From contig NZ_BMMV01000013.1 of NCBI RefSeq assembly GCF_014646115.1, forward strand, positions 62,001 through 126,000: a DNA stretch of 64,000 nt, written 5' to 3'. Source of the stretch: Streptomyces camponoticapitis (GTDB lineage: Bacteria > Actinomycetota > Actinomycetes > Streptomycetales > Streptomycetaceae). Below the pieces are notes generated by a model. The model was given only the letters and a program-made list of their open reading frames with translations. It was not told where the DNA came from and did not search any database. The translations under genes were made by a program, and so were the position numbers. This document shows, in pieces, positions 22,180 through 30,252 of the stretch. Positions within the stretch are counted from its first letter, which is position 1. Every line of letters starts with the position of its first letter.

Positions 22180-23097
22180 ATGACCGCTGACACCACACCC
22201 CCTCCCCCCGACCCGCGCTTCCGGCGCGCAATGGCAAGCCTGCGCGGGCTCTCCGTAGGAGACGCGCTCGGCTCACAGTTCTTCGTCCCCGTGAACCATC
22301 CGCTGCTCAAGCGGCGCGAACTGCCGCCCGGCCCGTGGCAGTGGACGGACGACGCCGAGATGGCCACCTCGGTCCTGGCCGTCCTCGCCGTCCACGGACG
22401 CGTCGACCAGGACGCGCTCGCGCACTCCTTCGCCACGCACCACGACTTCGACCGTGGTTACGGCCCCGCGGTGAACCGCATGCTCCGGCTGGTCAGGGAG
22501 GGCGGCGACTGGCGGGAACTGGCCGCCGGACTCTTCAACGGCCAGGGCTCCTGGGGCAACGGCGCCGCCATGCGGATCGCGCCGCTCGGTGCCTGGTACG
22601 CCGGCGACCCCGAGCAGGCCACGCACCAGGCCGAGATCTCCGCGTACACGACACATCAGCACCGCGAGGCCGTGGCCGGTGCGATGGCGGTGGCCGCGGC
22701 GACCGCCATCGCCGCCGGGCCGGCCGGACCGCCCGCCCCGGGGGACCTGCTCGACGGCGTCATCGCGCTCGTGCCCCGCAGCGCCGTCGGCGCCGGGCTC
22801 CGACGGGCGCGGGACATGCTCGACTACGAGGACGCCGGTACGGTCGCCGCGGTGCTCGGCAGCGGACGGCGTACGACAGCGCACGACACCGTCCCCTTCG
22901 CGCTCTGGTCGGCGGCCCGTTCGCTCGGCGACTTCGAGCAGGCCTTCTGGAACACGGCGCAGGTGGGCGGCGACGTCGACACGAACTGCGCCATCGTCGG
23001 GGGAGTGGTCGCGGCGGTGGACGCCGGCGCCCCACCGGACCTGTGGGTCCAGCAGACGGAAGCGCTGCCCGACTGGCTGCCGGCAGGGCCGCGCTGA
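22180..23097 (+). CDS. ADP-ribosylglycohydrolase family protein
   Basis: A 305-residue DraG/ARH-type hydrolase that removes ADP-ribose from proteins or small molecules. The metal-binding motifs are present: GLSVGDALGSQF near 27, QWTDDAEMATS (about 51-61), GSWGNGAAMRIAPLG (about 126-140) and GGDVDTNCAIVGGVVAA (about 262-278), whose Asp residues coordinate two Mg ions. It is 12 bp downstream of the histidine-phosphatase gene, and TAGAGT overlapping that gene's stop could give it its own start. The physiological target is unknown. Confidence 0.92.
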   Translation: MTADTTPPPPDPRFRRAMASLRGLSVGDALGSQFFVPVNHPLLKRRELPPGPWQWTDDAEMATSVLAVLAVHGRVDQDALAHSFATHHDFDRGYGPAVNRMLRLVREGGDWRELAAGLFNGQGSWGNGAAMRIAPLGAWYAGDPEQATHQAEISAYTTHQHREAVAGAMAVAAATAIAAGPAGPPAPGDLLDGVIALVPRSAVGAGLRRARDMLDYEDAGTVAAVLGSGRRTTAHDTVPFALWSAARSLGDFEQAFWNTAQVGGDVDTNCAIVGGVVAAVDAGAPPDLWVQQTEALPDWLPAGPR

Positions 23098-23360
23098 CGA
23101 CGTCGCCCGAGGGTGTCCTCCACCGTAGGAGGCGCTCCCTGAAGAGGCAGTTCCGCGCGTCCTCTTGAAGAGGCGCACTCGGCGCGACTGTCACGGTCCC
23201 GCCACAGACTCCCTCCGGAACGGGCGCTGCCGCCGCCTGGCGCTAGCCTCGGCCCATCGCCGCCTCGTTGATCATCCACGGGGTGTGCGCCTACGTGAGC
23301 CCGGGACCCACGCACCGACCTGTCGGCCTGCGCATGGCACCCGGGCGGGGAGGGGGGCCA

Positions 23361-25175
23361 GTGTCAGACACGCCATCGAATGCGAACGAGGCATCGGAAC
23401 CGGCAGCGGGTGGGGAGCCGGGGGAGCGGCGGGAGTCGCCGCGGCCGCGTGAGGCCGCCGCGGAGCAGGACATCCAGGACGCGGTGCCGCGCGCGCGGAC
23501 CGTACCGGCGACGACGGGCGCCCCGGCGCGGGCCGGCGCCGAGGCGGGAACCCGCACCGCGCCCCACCGGCCCGCCTCGACGCACAGCGGACGCCGGCCG
23601 CAGTCGCCGCATCCCACCAACTGGCAGCAGTGGCAGCCCACCAGAAACGATCCTCCCGCCTGGATCGGCGAGATCAGCTCCGACGAACCCGCCCGCGTCG
23701 GCGTCGCCACCCTCTGGTGCGTCGCCGTCACCGGCCTGCTCAGCGCGCTGCTTCTCGGTGAAGGGCTCGGGCTCAACCTGCTGATCGTGAGCGTGCCCGC
23801 CGCGCTCGCCGCGTACTTCGCCGCCCGGGAGGCCGGACGGCGGCTGCGCCCCTGGACCCTGGTCTGGGCCGTCGGCGGCGTCGCGCTGCTCTCGGTCCCC
23901 GCCCTGCGCGACGCGGGCTGGCCGACGTTCCTCGCCGTGACGTCGGCGCTCGCGCTCGGTTCCCTCGCCCTGCACGGCTGCCGCACCTGGCCGGGCGTCG
24001 TCCTCGGCCCGTTCGGGCTGTTCGGCTCGCTCGGCACCGGCCTGTTCTGGGGTGTCAAGGGCGTGCGCGAGCGCGCCGAGGGCTCGCGGGGCCGGTGGGC
24101 ACCCGTCGTCCGTACGGCGGCGGCCGCGGTCCTCCTGCTCATCGTCTTCGGCGCGCTCTTCGCGAGCGCCGACGCCGCTTTCGCCGATCTGCTCGGCGGG
24201 CTCACGCCCGATGTCTCCGTCGCCGACGGACCGTGGCGCACGCTGCTCTTCGTCCTCGGCGTCGTGGGCGCCCTGGCTGCCGCGCACACGGCGGCGGCGC
24301 CACTGCGCTGGGACCGGATCACCGTACGGCCGGGGACCGCGCGGAACCGGATCGAGTGGGCCCTGCCGCTGATCGTGCTCAACCTGCTCTTCGCCGTCTT
24401 CATCGGCGTGCAGCTCACCGTGCTGTTCGGCGGCTACGACAAGGTCCTGAGCGAGACCGGTCTGACCTACTCCGAGTACGCCACGCAGGGCTTCTGGCAA
24501 CTGCTCGGCGCCACCCTGCTCACCCTGCTGGTGATAGGTCTCGCGCGGCGCTGGGCACCGCGCGACGGAGCCAGGGACCGCACGCTCGTGAACGCCGTCC
24601 TCGGGGTTCTGTGCGCTCTCACACTGGTCGTCGTCGCGTCCGCGCTGCGCCGCATGGACCTGTACGTGGACGCGTACGGGCTGACGCGACTGCGTGTCTC
24701 GGTGGCCGCGATGGAGCTCTGGCTCGGGGTCGTGATCGTCCTGATCATGGCCGCCGGTGTGTTCGGCGGGCGCTGGCTGCCGCGTGCCGTCGCCGTCAGC
24801 GGTGCGGCGGGCGTTCTGATCTTCGGACTGATGTCGCCGGACGCGCTCGTCGCCGAGCGGAACGTCGACCGCTACCGGACCGCCGACAAGATCGACATCG
24901 GATACTTCCAGCAGCTCTCGGCCGACGCCGTACCGGCACTCGACACCCTTCCCGAGCCGCTGCGCTCCTGCGCGCTGGAGGGCATCGCGCGAGGACTGGG
25001 CGGGTCGGACGAGCCGTGGTACGCGACGAGTTGGGGCGAGTCGAAGGCGAGGGAGATCCTTCGCGACCGGCCGATCGAGCCTCGTTGGGAGGACTGCTCG
25101 GCGCTGAGCGCGACGAACGATTCGGTCGGCGGGCGCGACTCGTACGTGGACGGACACACCGGCGACGGTTACTGA
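23361..25175 (+). CDS. Multi-pass membrane protein with DUF4153/DUF4173-type domain
   Basis: A 604-residue protein. GTG at 23361 is preceded by GGGGAGGGGGG and is preferred over the longer frame. Residues 1-110 are a disordered Ala/Gly/Pro/Arg region. About ten hydrophobic segments then run from about 120 to 500, and a soluble Asp/Glu-rich tail closes the protein. The segments around YSEYATQGFWQLLGATLLTLLV and RMDLYVDAYGLTRLRVS are typical of DUF4153/DUF4173 proteins. The function is not known. Confidence 0.8.
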   Translation: MSDTPSNANEASEPAAGGEPGERRESPRPREAAAEQDIQDAVPRARTVPATTGAPARAGAEAGTRTAPHRPASTHSGRRPQSPHPTNWQQWQPTRNDPPAWIGEISSDEPARVGVATLWCVAVTGLLSALLLGEGLGLNLLIVSVPAALAAYFAAREAGRRLRPWTLVWAVGGVALLSVPALRDAGWPTFLAVTSALALGSLALHGCRTWPGVVLGPFGLFGSLGTGLFWGVKGVRERAEGSRGRWAPVVRTAAAAVLLLIVFGALFASADAAFADLLGGLTPDVSVADGPWRTLLFVLGVVGALAAAHTAAAPLRWDRITVRPGTARNRIEWALPLIVLNLLFAVFIGVQLTVLFGGYDKVLSETGLTYSEYATQGFWQLLGATLLTLLVIGLARRWAPRDGARDRTLVNAVLGVLCALTLVVVASALRRMDLYVDAYGLTRLRVSVAAMELWLGVVIVLIMAAGVFGGRWLPRAVAVSGAAGVLIFGLMSPDALVAERNVDRYRTADKIDIGYFQQLSADAVPALDTLPEPLRSCALEGIARGLGGSDEPWYATSWGESKAREILRDRPIEPRWEDCSALSATNDSVGGRDSYVDGHTGDGY

Positions 25176-25227
25176 GGGCGCTTCGCCCGGCGGGCCTCGC
25201 GGGCCGGCCGGGCGCCGTCACCTCCTG

Positions 25228-25264
25228 CGTACGGGACGTCCTCCCCCTCGGGACGTCCCGTACG
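25228..25264. terminator. Bidirectional terminator between the membrane protein and MFS genes
   Basis: CGTACGGGACGTCC (25228-25241) pairs perfectly with GGACGTCCCGTACG (25251-25264) around 9 nt, 3 bp from the MFS stop codon. Confidence 0.85.
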
Positions 25265-25267
25265 GTT

Positions 25268-26821
25268 CTACGCGACCGGCCCGGCGGCACCCGCCTTGCC
25301 GCTCAGCGCCTCCAGGTCGCTCTTGCGTACGCGTACCACCAGCGTCGCCGTCAGCAGCGCCAGGAGCACCATGCCCACGGCGGCCATGAAGGCGGTCGAG
25401 ATGCCCTGCGTCAGTACCTCGTGACCCCAGCGCCCCGGCATCTCGTGGGTCTGGGCGAACTGCGCCTTCTCGGCCGGTGACGCCTCCGCCATGAACGACG
25501 GCAGCTGCTTCTCGGCCTCGTTGCGGCTCGCCGTGCCGAAGACGGTGACCAGGATGGACAGTCCGAGCGAACCGCCCACCTGCTGGCTCGCGTTGAGCAG
25601 GCCCGACGCGGCGCCGGCCTCGTGCTGCGCGACCCCGGAGACGGCGGTCAGCGTGAGGGTCACGAAGTTGAGCCCCATGCCGAAGCCGAAGAGGACCATC
25701 GGACCGAGCACACCGCTCGCGTACGAACTCTCGGGAGTGATCAGCGTCTGCCAGAAGAGTCCGAGACCCGTGATCGTCGAGCCGACGACCATGAACGGCT
25801 TCGGGCCGAGCACCGGCAGCAGCCGCTGCGAGAGTCCGGCTCCCAGGCCGATCGCGAGGGTCACGGGCAGGAACGCGAGGCCGGACTCGATCGGGCTGTA
25901 GTCGAGCACGTTCTGCACGAACAGCACGATGAAGAAGAACATCCCGAACATGGCCGCGGCCAGGCTCAGCATGATGACGTAGGTGCCCGATCTGTTCCGG
26001 TCGGCGAACATCCTCAGTGGAGTGATCGGTTCCTTCGCCCGCGACTCGACGAGGGCGAAGGCGGCGAGCAGGATGACGGCCGCCGCGAACGACCCGATGG
26101 TGACCGAGTCGCGCCAGCCCTCCTCCGAGGCCCGGATGAATCCGTAGACGAGCGAGGCCATGCCGAGGGTGGACGTCGCGGCGCCGGAGAGGTCGAAACG
26201 GCCCGGATGCCGCTTGGACTCGCTGATGTACATGGGCGCCAGTACGGCGATCAGCACGCCGATCGGCACGTTGACGAAGAACACCCAGCGCCAGTCGAGC
26301 CACTCGGTGAGCATGCCGCCGGCCAGCAGGCCGAGCGCGCCACCGCCCGCCGAGACCGCGGCGAAGACTCCGAAGGCCCTGTTCCGTGCGGGTCCTTCGG
26401 GGAACGTGGTGGTGATGAGGGCGAGCGAGGTGGGTGAGGCGATGGCGCCGCCGACCCCCTGGAGCGCCCGGGCGGCGAGGAGCTGCCACGGCTCCTGGGC
26501 GAAACCGCCGAGGAGCGAGGCGAAGGTGAAGAGCAGGATGCCGGTCATGAAGACGCGGCGGCGGCCGAGGATGTCGCCGGCGCGGCCGCCGAGCAGCAGC
26601 AGACCACCGAAGGTGAGCGTGTAGGCGCTCAGGACCCAGGAGAGGTCCGTGGTGGAGAAACTGAGGGCATCCTGGATGTGCGGGAGCGCGATATTCACAA
26701 TCGTCGCGTCGAGTACGACCATGAGTTGGCAGGCCGCGATGACGGTCAGCGCGATCCCGGGCCGCCCTTCCCGGCGGGCCGCACCCGGCTCGCGTTCTGC
26801 TTCGAGTTGAGAGGTTGTCAC
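25268..26821 (-). CDS. MFS drug transporter, DHA2 (EmrB/QacA) type
   Basis: A 517-residue proton-driven exporter of the 14-helix DHA2 class. The N-terminus after a short polar tail reads VIAACQLMVVLDATIVNIALPHIQ, with the family's Asp in helix 1 (VVLDATIVN). RAGDILGRRRVFMTG is motif A and RALQGVGGAIASPTSLA is motif C-like. Further helices continue to about 490, followed by a basic tail. GTG at 26821 has GGGGGA upstream. It is transcribed away from a TetR gene, and the space between them carries two perfect palindromes, the usual layout of a ligand-induced efflux pump. The exported compound is unknown. Confidence 0.93.
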   Translation of the reverse strand: MTTSQLEAEREPGAARREGRPGIALTVIAACQLMVVLDATIVNIALPHIQDALSFSTTDLSWVLSAYTLTFGGLLLLGGRAGDILGRRRVFMTGILLFTFASLLGGFAQEPWQLLAARALQGVGGAIASPTSLALITTTFPEGPARNRAFGVFAAVSAGGGALGLLAGGMLTEWLDWRWVFFVNVPIGVLIAVLAPMYISESKRHPGRFDLSGAATSTLGMASLVYGFIRASEEGWRDSVTIGSFAAAVILLAAFALVESRAKEPITPLRMFADRNRSGTYVIMLSLAAAMFGMFFFIVLFVQNVLDYSPIESGLAFLPVTLAIGLGAGLSQRLLPVLGPKPFMVVGSTITGLGLFWQTLITPESSYASGVLGPMVLFGFGMGLNFVTLTLTAVSGVAQHEAGAASGLLNASQQVGGSLGLSILVTVFGTASRNEAEKQLPSFMAEASPAEKAQFAQTHEMPGRWGHEVLTQGISTAFMAAVGMVLLALLTATLVVRVRKSDLEALSGKAGAAGPVA

Positions 26822-26842
26822 TACGAGTCCCCCAAGTGAATT

Positions 26843-26862
26843 AGTGAACGGATGCGTTCACT
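26843..26862. promoter_or_regulatory. TetR operator 1 (MFS side)
   Basis: AGTGAACG-N4-CGTTCACT is a perfect 8-bp inverted repeat. It is 22 bp upstream of the MFS start codon, within its promoter/leader. Confidence 0.85.
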
Positions 26863-26890
26863 GTGTCGTCCACGGTAGTGAGTCCCCATC

Positions 26891-26910
26891 AGTGAACGCA
26901 ACCGTTCACT
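26891..26910. promoter_or_regulatory. TetR operator 2 (regulator side)
   Basis: The same perfect inverted repeat, AGTGAACG-N4-CGTTCACT, is repeated with its centre 48 bp from operator 1 and 41 bp before the tetR start. The spacers differ (GATG versus CAAC), so the arms are the conserved element. Confidence 0.85.
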
Positions 26911-26950
26911 GAAGCTGCCGTCTGAATCTTTGCCTCATGGAGATCTGCTG

Positions 26951-27577
26951 ATGGTTACTTCACGCTCGTCGACCACCGCTCGGTCGCGGACAGTGGTGCC
27001 ACGACGTCGCGGACCGGTGCTTGAACGCGCGATCCTCGACGCCGCGTTGGAGCAATTGAGCACGGTGGGCTGGAACGGGCTGACCATGGAGGGCGTCGCC
27101 GCCGAGGCGCAGACCGGCAAGGCCGCGGTCTACCGGCGCTGGCCTTCCAAGGAGGACCTCGTCGCCGACGCGCTGGCGTCCGGGCTCCCTTCGCTCGACG
27201 ACGCCCCCGACCTCGGCGGAATCCGCGACGACCTCTACGAGTTGACGCGGCTGGTGCGGGAGGCGATGTACTCGCGGCCGGGCTGGGCGCTCCGCGCCGT
27301 CCTCCACGAGTGCGACCAGTCGGCGTCCGAGCGTTTCCACGCGCTGATCATGAGCGGCGTGATCGAACCGTCGGCCAAGCTGTTCGGGGAAGTCGTCCAC
27401 CGGGGTATCCGGCGGGGTGACGTACGGCCCGACGCCACCGGCTCGCTGGTCTTCGACGTCATCCCGGCCGTACTGATGTACCGGTCGAAGGTGTGCGCCA
27501 GCGAGTGGCCCGACACGGAGATCGCGGAGCTCATCGACCAGGTCATGCTGCCGCTGCTGCGGTCGTCGTCGGACTGA
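26951..27577 (+). CDS. TetR/AcrR family regulator of the MFS exporter
   Basis: A 208-residue repressor. ATG at 26951 is chosen because GGAG is 8 nt upstream. The HTH region is at about 25-70: LERAILDAALEQLSTVGWNG, LTMEGVAAEAQTGKAAVYRRWPSKEDLV. The C-terminal part resembles the TetR_C_16/AcrR-like ligand domain (RPGWALRAVLHECDQ, GVIEPSAKLFGEVVHRGIRRGDVRPD). Divergent placement and two identical palindromes nearby strongly suggest that it controls itself and the exporter. Confidence 0.92.
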   Translation: MVTSRSSTTARSRTVVPRRRGPVLERAILDAALEQLSTVGWNGLTMEGVAAEAQTGKAAVYRRWPSKEDLVADALASGLPSLDDAPDLGGIRDDLYELTRLVREAMYSRPGWALRAVLHECDQSASERFHALIMSGVIEPSAKLFGEVVHRGIRRGDVRPDATGSLVFDVIPAVLMYRSKVCASEWPDTEIAELIDQVMLPLLRSSSD

Positions 27578-27768
27578 GGCCCGGCTCCACCGCGAGCCCG
27601 GCGGTGCGGCGAAGTCCCGTGCGGCCGGGCCCGCGTCGTACGGCCCCGCGCCGAGGGCGTGTTGGGGCGTACGGCGCTTCGCGGCGAGGAGTGGGGCAGG
27701 TGGCCGCGTGCGGCCGGGGGAACCCGGGGTGACGCGCGGGCGGGCCGCGGCGTAACCTTGCAGACGTC

Positions 27769-28479
27769 ATGCCGTACGAACCACCCACCCACGCCGTAGA
27801 GCGATCGCTCCGCGCCACCACCGGTGCCAAGATCATCGCTGGTGTCGACGAGGTCGGACGCGGAGCGTGGGCGGGACCGGTGACGGTCTGCGCGGCCGTC
27901 ACGGGCCTGCGCCGGGCCCCCGTCGGACTCACCGACTCCAAACTGATCACTCCCAAGCGCCGTGCCGACATGGCGCTGGAGCTCCAGTCGTGGGTGACCT
28001 CCCACGCGATAGGGCACGCCTCGCCGGAGGAGATCGACGAGCGGGGGATGACGGCGGCGCTGCGGCTCGCCGCCGAACGCGCCCTGAACGCACTGCCGGT
28101 GCGGCCCGACGCCGTGATCCTGGACGGCAAACACGACTACCTCGGCAAGCCCTGGCAGGTCCGGACGGTCATCAAGGGTGACATCTCCTGTGTCTCGGTG
28201 GCCGCCGCCTCGGTGCTGGCCAAGGTCCGCAGGGACACGATGATGGCCGAACTGGCCGCCACGTCGGAGGAATGCGAGGGTTTCGCCTTCCACGACAACG
28301 CCGGATATCCCTCGCCGGTGCACAAGGCGGCGCTGCTGGAACGGGGGCCGACCTCGCACCACCGGCTCTCGTGGGCGTATCTCGACGCGCTGCCCCGGTG
28401 GCGCCATCTCAAGAAGGTCAGGATCTCCGCCGAGGCGGAGCTGCTGGAGAGCGAGGGTCAGCTCGGCTTCGACTTCTGA
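27769..28479 (+). CDS. rnhB: Ribonuclease HII
   Basis: A 236-residue enzyme that nicks RNA in RNA-DNA hybrids, including single misincorporated ribonucleotides. The catalytic acidic residues are in IAGVDEVGRGAWAGPV (Asp-Glu pair), VILDGKHDYL and the later D of GDISCVSVAAASVLAKVRRD. It has the standard RNase HII length plus a short C-terminal extension ending in GQLGFDF. A TAACCT hexamer 10 nt before the ATG and no ribosome site suggest a leaderless or very short-leader mRNA. The 191 bp upstream hold nothing else recognisable. Confidence 0.97.
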   Translation: MPYEPPTHAVERSLRATTGAKIIAGVDEVGRGAWAGPVTVCAAVTGLRRAPVGLTDSKLITPKRRADMALELQSWVTSHAIGHASPEEIDERGMTAALRLAAERALNALPVRPDAVILDGKHDYLGKPWQVRTVIKGDISCVSVAAASVLAKVRRDTMMAELAATSEECEGFAFHDNAGYPSPVHKAALLERGPTSHHRLSWAYLDALPRWRHLKKVRISAEAELLESEGQLGFDF

Positions 28480-28633
28480 CCCGGACGACCTGACGTCGAG
28501 CGCCCCGGCGCTGTCCGGTTCCGGCGAGTACGGCCGTCGCACCGCCCCGGCCCTGCTCGGCGAGCGATACATATGGCGCGGATGTGCCCACCCGCCGGTG
28601 ACTTGCGCGTCTGCGTTTGATAGACATCCACTC

Positions 28634-29284
28634 ATGCCTCTCATCCCCGAGGAGCCTCAGATTCACGAGAGTGCCCAGGGTCCGCGCGCCACTCCGGCCA
28701 CCGGCCGCACCGCGTCGAACCCCCGTCCCGTTCCCGGTCCGCGTCCCGTACCCGGCCCGCGTGCCGTCCCGGGGCCGCGGTCCGCGTCCACACCGCGTCC
28801 CGGACATCCCGGTCGCGGTCCCGCGAGGCCCGCGCCGCCGGAGCGCTCGCAGACTCCCGCCGAACGGCCCGCCGCCGTCCCGCAGGAGACCCGTTCCGAA
28901 CCTCAGATCCAACTGATCCCCGCCTCGGTGGACGGTGCGCTGGACGCCGCCGAGGAGGCGGTCGACCTGCTGCTGGACTCCGGCCGCGCGCCGGGCGACA
29001 TCCTCGTGCTCACCACGGGCGAACAGCACCCGTGGGCCGCCCACGAGCTGTCCTTCGGTGAGAGCTCCTACTGGGAGCAGCACGACACGGGCGGGGACGT
29101 CTTCTTCGCCGACGCGTCGGCGCTGGACCGCGCGAAGGCGCGGCCCGTGGTCGTCGTGGCGCTCAACGGCGGCGACGACACCGCCGCGCGCGTACTGCCG
29201 GCGGCCAGGGAGCGGGCCGCCGCGCTGCTCGTCGTGTGCGGTGACCCCCAGCGGGTCAACTCCGCGCTCGGCGCCGGCGTCTGA
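28634..29284 (+). CDS. Conserved protein with proline-arginine repeat N-terminus, probably leaderless
   Basis: A 216-residue protein of unknown function. Residues 1-100 are low-complexity, with the tandem repeats RPVPGPRPVPGPRAVPGPR. Residues 100-216 form an alpha/beta domain (IQLIPASVDGALDAAEEAVDL, DILVLTTGEQHPWAAHE, RPVVVVALNGG, ALLVVCGDPQRVNSALGAG) that looks like a Rossmann-type or helicase-C-like fold without a nucleotide loop. TAGACA lies 7 nt before the ATG and no ribosome site is visible. I recall it as conserved next to rnhB in streptomycetes. Confidence 0.7.
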   Translation: MPLIPEEPQIHESAQGPRATPATGRTASNPRPVPGPRPVPGPRAVPGPRSASTPRPGHPGRGPARPAPPERSQTPAERPAAVPQETRSEPQIQLIPASVDGALDAAEEAVDLLLDSGRAPGDILVLTTGEQHPWAAHELSFGESSYWEQHDTGGDVFFADASALDRAKARPVVVVALNGGDDTAARVLPAARERAAALLVVCGDPQRVNSALGAGV

Positions 29285-29396
29285 CGGCGATCCCACCCGG
29301 CCGAGGGCCGAGGCCGGAGCACGCGGCCCCGGTCCGGGCCGGGCACGACCCGGCTGCCCGCGTGGGCGGCCGGGCCTGAGGCGATGACGCGAGCGG

Positions 29397-30023
29397 TCAG
29401 CGGGCCGCCGCGTGGCGTAGCGCCTCCACCGCGCCTCCACCGGAACGTACCGGTGCGGGAGACGCGTCGGACACCGTCTCGGCGAGACTCTCGGGCACCG
29501 ACTCGGAGCTGGGCCGTCGGCCGCCCCGTCCCTCGCCCAGCACCTGCCAGCCGCCACGCGTCAGGGTGATGTACGCGCCGCAGCGCAGGCCATGCAGGGT
29601 GCAGGCGTCCCGCAGCCCCCACATCCACGCGCCGTCCTCCTCGGTCCAACGCTCGTCGCCGTCGCGGCAGTAGAGGAGTACGGCGGTGCGCACCGGTGTG
29701 CGGCGGCGCAGATCGTGCGGGATGACCCGGCGCAGGTGCGCCAGCAGGGAGTTCCGGAACTCCCAGCCGTCGACCGGCACCGCCCGCGGGGCGAACGAGG
29801 CGCTGGCCGAGAGACGTTCCTCATGGTCGAGCACGGCGACGATCGCGGTCGCGGGGGTCGGCCGGTGCCGGGAGTGCAGGCCGCTGACGACCTCGCGGGG
29901 GTTACGGAGCAGGGGTATGCCGGCGGCCGCCCACTCGGCGGGCTCCAGCATCCTGGCGAGGCGGGTGACGGAATCGGCTGTCGTGATCGATGAGGCTGCG
30001 GACGGAGCGAATCCGAAGGTCAC
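29397..30023 (-). CDS. Conserved hypothetical protein
   Basis: A 208-residue protein. GTG at 30023 has an excellent GGGAGGA site. It is soluble and Arg-rich. Recognisable only as a conserved unknown: EPAEWAAAGIPLLRNPREVVSGLHSRH at the N-terminus and WTEEDGAWMWGLRDACTLHGLRCGAYITLTRGGWQ in the middle, then a Ser/Glu/Pro-rich tail. It lies downstream of, and on the same strand as, the RecQ-like helicase (229-bp gap). No function is assigned. Confidence 0.65.
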   Translation of the reverse strand: MTFGFAPSAASSITTADSVTRLARMLEPAEWAAAGIPLLRNPREVVSGLHSRHRPTPATAIVAVLDHEERLSASASFAPRAVPVDGWEFRNSLLAHLRRVIPHDLRRRTPVRTAVLLYCRDGDERWTEEDGAWMWGLRDACTLHGLRCGAYITLTRGGWQVLGEGRGGRRPSSESVPESLAETVSDASPAPVRSGGGAVEALRHAAAR

Positions 30024-30252
30024 GTTCCTCCCTTCGCATACGCGCCCACAGTGCGGGCAGGGTCGGGTGAGGCACGCCGCGGCACAGTCCCTCCGGACCG
30101 CGAACAGTCCGACCGTGCGGGGGGCTTCTCCAATTCTTGCGGGCACTTGGGCGGGCGGCAACGAGCAATTGGCGCCGCTGACCGGAATGGGCGGGAATGG
30201 CGCTCATATCCCTGCCTTGAACCTTCCCCTTCGGGGGCCTTCTGATACGTGG

